Below, in pieces: positions 17,786-26,872 of a DNA stretch of 64,000 nucleotides. The notes beneath the pieces are model-generated. The model was not told the DNA's origin, ran no database searches, and saw only the letters and a list, made by a program, of their open reading frames with translations. A program made the translations under genes and the position numbers. The number at the start of each line of letters is the position of its first letter. Position 1 is the stretch's first letter. This stretch comes from Phocaeicola_A sp963643925 (GTDB lineage Bacteria; Bacteroidota; Bacteroidia; Bacteroidales; Bacteroidaceae), in assembly GCA_963643925.1 (NCBI GenBank), contig CAVINS010000002.1, positions 1 through 64,000 on the forward strand, written 5' to 3'.

Positions 17786-20700
17786 ATGACCAGAACAAAG
17801 CGTATGCGGCTGACCTTATTATTCGCCTTCCTGTTGGTATGCCTGGGCGTTCGCCCGCAGTATACCTTCCGACACATTGATGTGATTGACGGACTCTCCG
17901 ACAACCAAATCCGTAACTTCACTGAGATGCCCGACGGCAGTCTGGCCATCCGCACCGTCTCTATCCTCAACAGCTACAACGGCGCCACCTTTGACCACTT
18001 CTACAACGACCGCAAGCAGGATTACAAATGGAAATTCGACCGCTACCAGATCTTCAAGGACTACTGCGATGCCGAGGGCCGCCTGTGGATGAAAGCCCCA
18101 GGCTACCTCAACCTCTTCGACTGGAACACCAACCAATTCGTCTACAACATCGACAGCGTGTTGGTCAGCATGGGTGTGGACCATCACCTGCGCAACATCT
18201 TCATCGACGAGAGCAAGAACTATTGGTTCCTCACCACCGACGATACATTCCTCTTCTACGACATCACGAAGAAGTCGCTTAAGACCGTCAGCCCCGACGA
18301 CCTGCAGGCGGACGAGATTCCCCTGGAGATGGCACAGTACAAGAATTTCTACTGGATAGTCTACTCCAGCGGCATCATCCGTTGTTGGGACAGTTCCTCC
18401 GAGGAGTTCGTGGCCAAGGACAACTCCTTCGTGGGCATCATCACCGCCAACACCGACCGACTGGCCATCCACCCCACTGCCACGGGCAACGTGTGGCTGA
18501 TGCACAACAATGCCCTGCTCTTCTACAACCGCATCGACAAAACTTGGAAAGAGGTGGCCACCATCAAAGGCCCCTCCAACTTCTTCACATGCATGGACCT
18601 CGACCAAGAGGGCAACGTGTGGCTCGGTACCTCGTGGTCCGGCCTGTGGCACGTCGATGCCAAAACGTACGAAGTGACCACCATGCGCAGCCTGAAACTG
18701 ATAGACGGGCTGAGTCTGAACAACGACATCCAATGCGTCTTTGTGGACAGCAACGACGGATTGTGGATAGGCACCCTGTGGCAGGGCATCTGCTACTACC
18801 ACCCCAGCATGAACAAGTTCAAACTGATACAGATAGACCGCAACGACGGTCCCGTGGCCAACGAGTCAGTCCGCTGCATGCTGGAGGATGAGGACGGCAC
18901 CATCCTGATAGGCACCTCCTACCAAGGCCTGTGGCGCTACCACCCCGAGAACGGACGGATGGAGAAGGCCTTTACGCAATTCCCCTCCGACAACCTCTAC
19001 CTCTCGCTCTACCGCGACCGCGAGAAACGGCTGTGGGTGGGCACCTATCTCAACGGCTTCTACTGTATAGACCCGAGCGGGAAGGTGAAGGTATACAACA
19101 AGACGACCGACGACCTCGAACGCTTCCCTAACCAGAATATCTCGCGCGCCATCTACGAAGACGGGGACGGCCGCTTCTGGGTCAGCGTCTCCAACGAGGG
19201 TGTGGGCGAACTCGACTTAAGCACCGGCAAGATAACCCTGCTGCGCGAACGTCACCCCGAGTTGCTCACCCACAAGGTGGTGTTCAACTTCTATCCCGTG
19301 GGCAACCACACCTTCGCTGCCTTTGGCGAGAGCGGCATCTTCTACTACCAGACGCAAGAGGACAAGCTACACGTGCCGGACAATGACGACTTCGAGAGCG
19401 GCAAGTTCCTGGGCCCCAACGTGAAATACTACTGCATGTTCAAGGACAGCCGCGGGCTGGAGTGGTTCGGAACCGAGCTGGGCATACACATCTGGGACGG
19501 GCAGCGGCAGAAGGCCTACCATATCGATACTGAGAACGGACTGCCCAGCAACTCCGTCTCCGCCTTTCAGGAGGACAAGGATGGCACCTGTTGGGTGTCC
19601 ACCATCAACGGCATCACCAAGATAGAGGTGGCGGAGGACAAGGAGGGGTACCGCTTCTCACTGGTCAACTTCGACACCCACGACGGCCTGCAGAGCGGTA
19701 AGTTCTACGACGGCTCTTCACTGAAGACCCGCAACGGCGACATCTATTTCGGAGGTCATTTGGGCATCAATGCCTTTAGCCCCGACAAGATACGCTACAA
19801 CGCCAGCCGCAACAAGCCCGTCTTCACCGCGCTGAAAGTCTTCAACTCCGTCATACGTGAGAACACCGAGTACGACGGACACGTCATTCTCGAGCGTCCC
19901 ATGCACAGTGCCAGGGAGATTCGATTGAGCTACAAGGAGAACTTCCTGACGTTGGAATTCTCCGGTCTCAACTACGTCAATCCCTCGCATACCTATTTTA
20001 AATATAAGCTGGAGAACTACGACAACGACTGGAACGAGGTGGTCACCACCGGTCTCGGCTCAGCTTCTTACACTGGCCTGGCTCCGGGAAAATACCGCTT
20101 TGTGGTCTATACGGCCAACAATGACAAAGTTTGGGGCGACGAGTCCGCAGCGATCACCATCGTGGTGATGCCGCCCTTTTGGGCCACCGGTCTGGCTTAC
20201 GTCATCTACATACTGCTGTTGGTGCTGGCCGCCTATGCCCTCTACTGCTATCTGCACAATGTCTACCGTCGGCGGGACGCGCGGCGCGAACGCAATGAAC
20301 GGCGCAAGCAGAAGGAAGAGCTCGACCAGATCAAATTCCAGTTCTTCACCAACATCAGCCATGAGTTCCGCACTCCGTTGACCCTCATCATGACCCCACT
20401 GAGCCTCATCATCCGCGAGACGAAGGACGAGGTCTTGAAGCAGAAACTCTCCTCCATCTACCGCAATGCCGAGGAGATACTGGGACTGATCAACCAGTTG
20501 CTCGACTTCCGCAAGGTGGAGATGGGCGGAGAGAAACTCAAGCTCTCGATGGAGGATTTCGTCTCCTTCACCCGCTACGTCTATGCCTCCTTCAAGGACA
20601 TCGCCGCCAACAAGTCCGTGAAGTTCGTCTTCGACAGTCAGTGCGAAAATCTCTTCATGTGCTTCGACAAAGAGAAGGTGCGCAAGATACTCAACAACCT

Positions 20701-21847
20701 CTACTCCAACGCCCTGAAGTTTACCCCGGCTGAAGGCTGCATCGCCACTGAGATACGCCTAGCCGCTGAGGACGGTCACGACTACGTGGTCATCAGTGTG
20801 ACCGACACCGGCTGCGGCATTCCCGAGAGTGAGCAACAGTCCGTCTTCAAACGCTTCTATCAGAGCGATAACAACACAACCTCCACCAAGCAAGGTACCG
20901 GCATCGGGCTCCACTTGGTGACCCAATACGTACAGCTGCATGGGGGCAAGATTACCCTCAACAGCAAGACTGGGCAGGGTAGCACCTTCTCCGTCTATCT
21001 GCCAACCGACCTGAAACTGAAGGATGAGGCTAAGCCCGAGGCTGAAACCTCCGACGCTGTGCAACAACCTCAGGATGGTGAGAAGAAGACCCTCCTCGTG
21101 GTGGAGGACAACGACGAGTTCCGTCACTTCCTTGTGGAACAGCTCTCTCCCCAGTTCAACGTTGTCGAGGCTTCCGATGGCGTGGAAGGGGAGGAGATGG
21201 TGCAGAAGAGCACTCCCGACATCATCATCTCCGACCTGATGATGCCACGCATGAGTGGCGTGGAACTCTGCAGTAGGTTGAAGAACGACATACGCTTCTC
21301 CCACATCCCCGTCATACTGTTGACGGCCAAGCTCTCCGATGAGGCGAAGATAGAGAGCTATAAGGCCGGTGCCGACTCCTATATCTCCAAACCCTTCAAC
21401 TTCGAGGTGTTGCAGACCCGCATCGAGATGCTGTTGGAACAGCAGGAGAAGCGCAAACGCATCTTCCGCAAGACCATCGACATCCAACCCAGCGAGATCA
21501 CCACCACTTCGCTGGACGAGGAGTTCATCAAGAAAGCCCTGGATCTGATAGAGAAGAACATCGGCAATGCCGAGTATTCCAATGATGACTTGAGCCGTGA
21601 TTTAGGCATGAGCCGTAGCAGTCTCTATCCCAAGTTCCAGTCCATCACCGGTCAGACCCCAAACCACTTTATCCGCTCCATCCGCTTGAAGCGTGCCGCC
21701 CAGTTGTTGCAGACCACCCAACTTACCATCTCTGAAATCTCGTGGGAGGTAGGCATTAATGATGTGAAGTACTTCAACAAGTATTTCAAGGAAGATTTCG
21801 GTCAGACCCCCTCACAGTACCGGGCTGAGCACAAGAACAAGTCATGA
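17786..21847 (+). CDS. Hybrid two-component system regulator (sensor, kinase, receiver, AraC HTH)
   Basis: A 1353-residue single-protein signalling system. After a signal/anchor (LTLLFAFLLVCLGV) come two-component-regulator propeller repeats (about 25-690; blades with DGLWIGT, GNVWLGT, KRLWVGT), a Y_Y_Y domain, and a membrane helix before about 830. The phospho-acceptor is H859 in FFTNISHEFRTPLT; ATP-binding boxes follow (NNLYSNALKFTP, DTGCGIPE). The receiver has D1150 in SDLMMPRMSG, and an AraC-type HTH ends the protein (about 1255-1353). Such proteins bind a glycan fragment in the periplasm and switch on a PUL. No SusCD is adjacent here; the nearest targets are the GH51 pair or the cluster after 25 kb, both unproven. 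Confidence 0.93.
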   Translation: MTRTKRMRLTLLFAFLLVCLGVRPQYTFRHIDVIDGLSDNQIRNFTEMPDGSLAIRTVSILNSYNGATFDHFYNDRKQDYKWKFDRYQIFKDYCDAEGRLWMKAPGYLNLFDWNTNQFVYNIDSVLVSMGVDHHLRNIFIDESKNYWFLTTDDTFLFYDITKKSLKTVSPDDLQADEIPLEMAQYKNFYWIVYSSGIIRCWDSSSEEFVAKDNSFVGIITANTDRLAIHPTATGNVWLMHNNALLFYNRIDKTWKEVATIKGPSNFFTCMDLDQEGNVWLGTSWSGLWHVDAKTYEVTTMRSLKLIDGLSLNNDIQCVFVDSNDGLWIGTLWQGICYYHPSMNKFKLIQIDRNDGPVANESVRCMLEDEDGTILIGTSYQGLWRYHPENGRMEKAFTQFPSDNLYLSLYRDREKRLWVGTYLNGFYCIDPSGKVKVYNKTTDDLERFPNQNISRAIYEDGDGRFWVSVSNEGVGELDLSTGKITLLRERHPELLTHKVVFNFYPVGNHTFAAFGESGIFYYQTQEDKLHVPDNDDFESGKFLGPNVKYYCMFKDSRGLEWFGTELGIHIWDGQRQKAYHIDTENGLPSNSVSAFQEDKDGTCWVSTINGITKIEVAEDKEGYRFSLVNFDTHDGLQSGKFYDGSSLKTRNGDIYFGGHLGINAFSPDKIRYNASRNKPVFTALKVFNSVIRENTEYDGHVILERPMHSAREIRLSYKENFLTLEFSGLNYVNPSHTYFKYKLENYDNDWNEVVTTGLGSASYTGLAPGKYRFVVYTANNDKVWGDESAAITIVVMPPFWATGLAYVIYILLLVLAAYALYCYLHNVYRRRDARRERNERRKQKEELDQIKFQFFTNISHEFRTPLTLIMTPLSLIIRETKDEVLKQKLSSIYRNAEEILGLINQLLDFRKVEMGGEKLKLSMEDFVSFTRYVYASFKDIAANKSVKFVFDSQCENLFMCFDKEKVRKILNNLYSNALKFTPAEGCIATEIRLAAEDGHDYVVISVTDTGCGIPESEQQSVFKRFYQSDNNTTSTKQGTGIGLHLVTQYVQLHGGKITLNSKTGQGSTFSVYLPTDLKLKDEAKPEAETSDAVQQPQDGEKKTLLVVEDNDEFRHFLVEQLSPQFNVVEASDGVEGEEMVQKSTPDIIISDLMMPRMSGVELCSRLKNDIRFSHIPVILLTAKLSDEAKIESYKAGADSYISKPFNFEVLQTRIEMLLEQQEKRKRIFRKTIDIQPSEITTTSLDEEFIKKALDLIEKNIGNAEYSNDDLSRDLGMSRSSLYPKFQSITGQTPNHFIRSIRLKRAAQLLQTTQLTISEISWEVGINDVKYFNKYFKEDFGQTPSQYRAEHKNKS

Positions 21848-22000
21848 ATGTGGCACTTGTGTTGAATTGGAAACTTCTGCCTAAAGTCTTTCAATTTAAG
21901 CTTTCGACAAGCCGGCCATACCAACGTCTTGCCATGTTCTCGTTCAGCCCTGCTAATTGGGGGATGGGAAAGCCTTCATTGTAGTCGTAGACATCTTATC
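21848..22000. other. Intergenic spacer before the 33-bp repeat array
   Basis: No gene, promoter box or clear hairpin is visible. Base composition becomes more AT-rich here, where the lower-GC segment begins. Confidence 0.5.
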
Positions 22001-22113
22001 TGCGGAAAAATGTATCGATGCGGATGATTTATGTGCGGAAAAGTGTATCTTTGCGTTGGAATAACGTGCGGAAAAATGTAGTTGTTGACTATATTTATCT
22101 GCGGAAAAATGTA
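22001..22113 (+). repeat. Four 14-bp direct repeats with exact 33-bp period
   Basis: TGCGGAAAAATGTA occurs at 22001, 22067 and 22100, and with one change (G for A) at 22034. Each start is exactly 33 bp from the next, and the 19-bp spacers differ from each other. The last copy ends one base before an ATG of the following ATPase gene. The second copy supplies the TA of a TATCTTTG box (22046-22053). The array is open in frame on both strands, giving 11-residue repeats (forward VRKNV/LRKNV, reverse YIFPHI-like). Confidence 0.9.
22046..22053 (+). promoter_or_regulatory. -7 box TATCTTTG inside the 33-bp array
   Basis: Formed across the junction of repeat copy 2 and its spacer. A transcript from here would carry copies 3 and 4 in its leader. 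Confidence 0.5.
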
Positions 22114-22122
22114 ATGATAGCT

Positions 22123-23403
22123 ATGGAACGATTTGTATTGCAGCAACTTGTAGAGTGGAAGAACAAAGAAGGCCGAAAGCCGCTGATTCTTAATGGCGCT
22201 CGTCAAGTGGGAAAGACTTGGGCTTTACGTGAATTTGCCAAGCGTGAATACGCAAAGGAAGCTTATGTGCTATGCCGAAAAGACGAGTTGGTGGAACAAG
22301 TTTTCAAGAAAGACTTCAATGTGGAACGCATCCTCCTCTCGCTGAAAGCACTGACCAAAGTCGACATTACTCCAGGCGATACGCTGATAATACTGGACGA
22401 GGTGCAGGAAATCCCCGAAGCCATCGAAGCCTTGAAGTACTTCTGTGAAGATGCCCCTCAGTACCATATCGCCGTGGCAGGTTCATTGCTCGGCATCTCG
22501 CTCCATCACGATGTCTCCTTCCCTGTAGGTAAAGTGAACGAGATAGACATTTATCCCATGAACTTCGGGGAGTTCCTTTTGGCCAAAGGCGAGAGCCAGG
22601 CTTATCAATTGCTGAAAGAGAAGAACTTCGATGTGACGAACGTTATCCACGAGAAATATGTGGACCTCCTGCGCCAATACTATTACGTAGGCGGAATGCC
22701 CGAGGCCGTGAAGAGTTTTGTGGAGAAGTCTTCGCTGATTGACGTCCGGCGAATACAAAACGATATACTGAATGGCTATGAACGGGATTTCTCCAAGCAT
22801 GCGCCTGTGGAACAAATAGAACGTATCCGACTTGTGTGGAAGAGTATTCCCTCGCAGCTGTTCAAGGACAACAAGAAGTTCATCTATGGTGCGTTGCGCA
22901 AAGGCGCCCGTGCCAACGAGTTCGAACTTGCCATTCAATGGCTCATCGACTCGGGGCTGTTATATAAGGTGTCCCGTTGTACCAAACCCGCCTTACCACT
23001 AGCTATTTACGAAGACTTCTCCGCTTTCAAGCTCTACCTTTTGGACGTAGGACTGTTGGGTGCAATGGTGGATACAGACCCTGCCCAGGTGCTCATAAAC
23101 AATACGGTCTTCTCGGAATATAAGGGAGGCATGACGGAAGAATACGTCCTGCAGGAAATGAAAAGTCGTGGTATTTCCAGAGTCTTCTACCACAAGACCG
23201 ATGATTCGCGATTGGAACTGGATTTTGTCATTCAGTACGAAGGTCGGTTGTTGCCCATAGAGGTAAAGGCTGAGGGCAACGTAAGGGCCAACTCGCTTAC
23301 GGCTCTGCTCAAAACAAATCCCGACTTAAAAGCCGTCCGCTTCTCCATGCTACCCTATCGCCAGCAAGACCAACTCTATTGTGTGCCGTTGTATGCCATC
23401 TGA
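22123..23403 (+). CDS. AAA_14/DUF4143 ATP-binding protein
   Basis: A 426-residue protein. The P-loop is GARQVGKT (residues 25-32) and Walker B is LIILDEVQEI; the C-terminal half (about 210-400) is the DUF4143 domain, with a PD-(D/E)XK-like stretch LELDFVIQYEGRLLPIEVKAE near the end. These proteins are common, often many per genome, in Bacteroidota and archaea; their function is not known. The start was taken at MERFVLQQLVEWK; ATG 22114 is also possible. ATG 22018 would add a repeat-encoded tail made from the 33-bp array. GC content is lower than in the upstream genes, and an IS element begins 9 bp after its stop. Confidence 0.85.
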   Translation: MERFVLQQLVEWKNKEGRKPLILNGARQVGKTWALREFAKREYAKEAYVLCRKDELVEQVFKKDFNVERILLSLKALTKVDITPGDTLIILDEVQEIPEAIEALKYFCEDAPQYHIAVAGSLLGISLHHDVSFPVGKVNEIDIYPMNFGEFLLAKGESQAYQLLKEKNFDVTNVIHEKYVDLLRQYYYVGGMPEAVKSFVEKSSLIDVRRIQNDILNGYERDFSKHAPVEQIERIRLVWKSIPSQLFKDNKKFIYGALRKGARANEFELAIQWLIDSGLLYKVSRCTKPALPLAIYEDFSAFKLYLLDVGLLGAMVDTDPAQVLINNTVFSEYKGGMTEEYVLQEMKSRGISRVFYHKTDDSRLELDFVIQYEGRLLPIEVKAEGNVRANSLTALLKTNPDLKAVRFSMLPYRQQDQLYCVPLYAI

Positions 23404-23590
23404 TTTGCTGACCCTCAAATCCGCAGACCCCTAGTTTTCCCCCACGGTCCTGGCTCCATGGTGCAGACTTTGGCTTTTGTCGCTGAAAAATATCACTTTG
23501 TCAATAATCACAAACCCGCAAGTGTACAAATTCCCCTTACCCCACGAAGCGACTTGAGGCAATACGCTGGCTAAAAGAAATTAATATGGA

Positions 23591-24877
23591 TTAGCCAAAT
23601 TCCATATTAAATGCCTTGACATAGGCTGCGTTTTGCGTATAGATATTAAGAACCGTCTGTCTTGATGTCCTTATCCATTTGGCAGGCACGGAAATGAACT
23701 TGAATGTGAATGCTTTGATGCGGCTCGTCACTTTAAGTCCGAACTTGGCCACATCCAGTTTCTGCATGAGTAATTTGTAGAAGTTTCTGACCATTGCCGT
23801 CATGATCAGAAAAACGGTGTTCTGCCCCATGGACGACTTTGGGAGTCTGTTCCATCCGAAGCCGTTGTTCATGTCGTCGAATATACGTTCCTTGCCTCCA
23901 CGCAGATTGTAAAACTCTACAATTTCCCGGTTGCCCGTTTCGTTGTCATTTGTAAGTATGCATCGGTACGTATATTCGCCTTCCCAAAGATCCTGAACTC
24001 CATCAATGCGTTTTTGTCTCTGTATAACAAGCCGATACGTCTTTCCCTTCCATTTCTCTACGGGCATGGAAGTCAGTTCGAATTCTATGCCGTTAATGTT
24101 TTCTTTCTGCCAATTGTCAAGCGTTTTGACGGAATCATAAAGTGAAGCACATCTGTTGGCTCGAATATAGAAGTGCTTGCAGTGCTTTTCAACAGTCTCT
24201 ACGATATCCTCTGCACAGGAACCACAGTCCATGCGAGCACGTGATATGCGAATGTTATTCTCCTCAAGTCGTGCGAATATCCTCTCCAGAGTGTCCTTTT
24301 GATGAAAACGCACATTAGTATTGCCGTCACGGTTTTCAATGCCTACAATCATATCGTCAATGACAGCTACGCCTGGACCGTATCCTTTAAACTTCTTGTA
24401 AGTGTATTTTGTATCCTGTTTTTCAGTCTCGATGAACTGATGGTCGAAGTCAAAATCATATTCTTTGCCAGCCTCAAGTTGGCCCGTAGCCAACAATGAT
24501 TTCACCAGCAGCGTGTTCATTGTGTCGGCAGTGTTGAAATCATAGGAATTGTCTGTGGCAGAGGTGTATGTAGTATTGTCCTCGGTCAGTTCTACGATAG
24601 CGCGGAGGATTGTGTCTGAACTGCATGTGCGAAGTGTCGGATGTAACGAGAGGTGATTCTTCAGATGCGTCGTCACGTCTTCTATACACGAGCCGCCACA
24701 AAAGTATACACACATCAGTGAACGTATTATTTCGCTATACTGATAACCTTGGAATGTGCAGCGTGGGCCCAAGATGGAGTCTATTGTTTTTGACAAAAGA
24801 GCATCGAAATGCTCCATTATTGAAAAAATTCCTCCAAAAGGTGTGATTTTCTCGGATTTTATTTGTACTTTAGCCAT
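23591..24877 (-). CDS. IS1380-family transposase
   Basis: A 428-residue DDE transposase. It starts MAKVQIKSEKITPFGGIFSIME; the next acidic and aromatic signatures include FDFDHQFIETEKQDT, the ARMDCGSCAEDIV segment, and YNLRGGKERIFDDMNNGFGWNRLP, the YREK-like region carrying the last catalytic glutamate. The longer frame from 24937 runs into the IS leader and was not used. It appears intact, so the element may still be able to move. Confidence 0.9.
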   Translation of the reverse strand: MAKVQIKSEKITPFGGIFSIMEHFDALLSKTIDSILGPRCTFQGYQYSEIIRSLMCVYFCGGSCIEDVTTHLKNHLSLHPTLRTCSSDTILRAIVELTEDNTTYTSATDNSYDFNTADTMNTLLVKSLLATGQLEAGKEYDFDFDHQFIETEKQDTKYTYKKFKGYGPGVAVIDDMIVGIENRDGNTNVRFHQKDTLERIFARLEENNIRISRARMDCGSCAEDIVETVEKHCKHFYIRANRCASLYDSVKTLDNWQKENINGIEFELTSMPVEKWKGKTYRLVIQRQKRIDGVQDLWEGEYTYRCILTNDNETGNREIVEFYNLRGGKERIFDDMNNGFGWNRLPKSSMGQNTVFLIMTAMVRNFYKLLMQKLDVAKFGLKVTSRIKAFTFKFISVPAKWIRTSRQTVLNIYTQNAAYVKAFNMEFG

Positions 24878-24945
24878 GTCATTCGTTTTTTGCTTGCTTT
24901 GATTTTGCAGCACTAAGGTAGGTGAAAAATATGACATGGCAAAAT

Positions 24946-24970
24946 CCTGGGCAACTAAATGTTGCCCAGG
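24946..24970. terminator. Hairpin near the right end of the IS
   Basis: CCTGGGCAAC, five bases, GTTGCCCAGG. It lies in the transposase leader, about 70 bp before its ATG, where it could shield the transposase from outside transcription. Confidence 0.6.
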
Positions 24971-25028
24971 TACTTAAAACTTTATTTAACAACAATGTGC
25001 TGCGGATTTAAGGTAATAATTTAAATCT

Positions 25029-26666
25029 ATGAGAAAAGCTATTTTGACAAGTTTGGCAGCAATGTCCCTCTTGGTGGCTTCTGCCCAAACGATAGACGTG
25101 ACGAGCAAGAAGGTTCAGCCTTTGCCCCATACTTGGAGCATGGGTACTTGTGCTGGTCGTGCCAATGAAGGGCTTCGGACATCGTGGGTGGAGCAGCTGC
25201 GTTTGGTTAAAGAACAATGCGGTTTCAATTATCTGAGAATGCACGGATTGTTTGATGACGACATGTTCGTCTATTTGGAGAAACCCGATGGGCAGGCAGT
25301 GTACAACTGGCAATATGTTGACGAAGTGTATGACCGTATGTTGGTGGTGGGCATAAGACCTTTTGTAGAACTTTCTTTTTTTCCAAAGGGAATTGCCGCA
25401 GACAATAGCAAGGTGCAGATGTGGTATCAAAACCGTATTACTTATGACCCGAGCCGATTGGGAAAATGGAAGAATCTTGTTCATGCTTTTACCAAGCATG
25501 TGGTAGAACGTTATGGCATTGACGAAGTGCTGACCTGGTATTTTGAAGTATGGAATGAACCCAACTTGAATATGGGAAAGAAAGCGGGCTTTTTTGATGG
25601 AACGAAGTCTGATTATTTCCAAATTTATAAGGCTTCCGCAGAGGCTGTCAAGGAGGTGGATGCCCGGCTGAAGGTGGGTGGCCCTGCCACCAGTAATTTC
25701 ATTGCCGACCATAGACACGACAGTGAAATATTGGATAACAACAAGTCGGTGTTCTATCCGCAAGAAACTATCAACAAACAACAATGGAAAGGCGTGTGGA
25801 TAGAAGAATTTTTGGCGTTCTGCAAGGAGAACAATCTGCCTGTAGATTTTGTTTCTTGTCACGCTTATCCTACAGACTATGCACTCGACCCTGTGACAGG
25901 AAAGGGAAAAGATGCCATCCGATATGTCCATTCTTTGAAGGATGACCTGAAATGGCTGCGAGAAACTGTCAAGGCTTCCGCTTATCCTAATGCTGAGTTG
26001 CATATCACAGAATGGAGTACCAGTCCTAACAGCCGTGATAAAATGCATGACCTGTTACCACCGGCAGCCTATATCATCAAGGCAAACCTGGAGAATGTGG
26101 GTGGAGCCAATTCCATTATGTATTGGACCTTTACCGATATATTCGAGGAAAAAGGTGGTGGTTCTGAGATTTTTCATGGTGGTTTTGGTATGATAAACTT
26201 CCAAGGAATTGTAAAGCCGTCTTTCCATGCTTATAGAATGCTGAACCAGTTGGGTGACGAACTGCTGTACAATCAAGACCCGTTAGTGGTGACACGCCAC
26301 TCGGATACAGGCGCAATCGCAGCAATCATGTATAACTATCCCAAAGAGTTTGAAGATGCCGTACCCAATTCGTCCAATGAGAATAACTATATGCAAGCCA
26401 CGGCCAAGAACTTGAAGGTGACACTGAAAGGACTGAAGGCTCATCAACAACTTGTTATAGAAACATTGGATCAGAACCATGGGTATGCCTATGGAAAATG
26501 GTTGGAAATGGGAAAAATTCATTCGCCCAGTCGTGCTCAAGAAGAGGACTTGCGGCAAGCTGGTTGGAATACGCTCAAGGAAACAGTTGAAGCCGATGCG
26601 CGTGGCCAAATTACCATCAAGCGTACTTTACAGCCATGGACTTGTATCTTAGTGACGGAAAAATAA
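25029..26666 (+). CDS. GH39-family glycoside hydrolase
   Basis: A 545-residue secreted enzyme (signal MRKAILTSLAAMSLLVASAQ). It resembles GH39 beta-xylosidases and alpha-L-iduronidases: acid/base E177 in FEVWNEPNLN and nucleophile E328 in HITEWSTSP on a TIM barrel, with a C-terminal sandwich from about 440. In a cluster with uronate lyases either a xylosidase or a uronosidase role is plausible. The ATG lies only 16 bp beyond the IS end, so its original promoter was probably removed and expression may now depend on sequence within the element. Low GC relative to the first 22 kb. Confidence 0.85.
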   Translation: MRKAILTSLAAMSLLVASAQTIDVTSKKVQPLPHTWSMGTCAGRANEGLRTSWVEQLRLVKEQCGFNYLRMHGLFDDDMFVYLEKPDGQAVYNWQYVDEVYDRMLVVGIRPFVELSFFPKGIAADNSKVQMWYQNRITYDPSRLGKWKNLVHAFTKHVVERYGIDEVLTWYFEVWNEPNLNMGKKAGFFDGTKSDYFQIYKASAEAVKEVDARLKVGGPATSNFIADHRHDSEILDNNKSVFYPQETINKQQWKGVWIEEFLAFCKENNLPVDFVSCHAYPTDYALDPVTGKGKDAIRYVHSLKDDLKWLRETVKASAYPNAELHITEWSTSPNSRDKMHDLLPPAAYIIKANLENVGGANSIMYWTFTDIFEEKGGGSEIFHGGFGMINFQGIVKPSFHAYRMLNQLGDELLYNQDPLVVTRHSDTGAIAAIMYNYPKEFEDAVPNSSNENNYMQATAKNLKVTLKGLKAHQQLVIETLDQNHGYAYGKWLEMGKIHSPSRAQEEDLRQAGWNTLKETVEADARGQITIKRTLQPWTCILVTEK

Positions 26667-26872
26667 GAGATATTGTCGGAAGTACTGGGATATAGTTGGC
26701 CTTATGAGTTTAATGCTGGGTTGAAGTATGATACGGAAATCAAAAACAGACAGCTTATCTTTAGGCTTGTTCTATAACCAATGTGAATAGGACTCCTCTA
26801 ATTTGAGGATACGACATTTCTATGCCGTTTGAATGAATGATAATCAGTCGTGAAAATTAGAAAAAGATTTTA
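26667..26872. other. Intergenic gap between GH39 and GH35
   Basis: AT-rich, without a gene or clear promoter box. The two genes may be in one transcript. Confidence 0.4.

Larger units (their letters stand above)
23413..25013 (-). mobile_element. IS1380-family insertion sequence
   Basis: A 1601-bp element with imperfect terminal inverted repeats: CCTCAAATCCGCAG at 23413-23426 and the complement of CCTTAAATCCGCAG at 25000-25013 (13 of 14 match). It carries one transposase gene and, inside the right end, a perfect 10-bp hairpin (24946-24970). Length, single transposase and TIR fit the IS1380 group of Bacteroides. The flanking four bases (TGAC and TAAT) do not match, so no target duplication is visible. 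Confidence 0.8.

Noticed and set aside
22001..22113. Repeat-spacer pattern as a CRISPR array
   Set aside because: Repeats are only 14 bp with 19-bp spacers, there are four units, no cas genes are near, and the array runs into a start codon.
22018..22122. Start of the AAA_14 protein at ATG 22018
   Set aside because: It would add 35 residues made of the DNA repeat; the usual N-terminus of the family fits 22123 or 22114. It is kept as an alternative only.
23409..25017. Target-site duplication of the IS
   Set aside because: The four bases next to the proposed ends (TGAC and TAAT) differ, and shifting the ends by a few bases gave no match.
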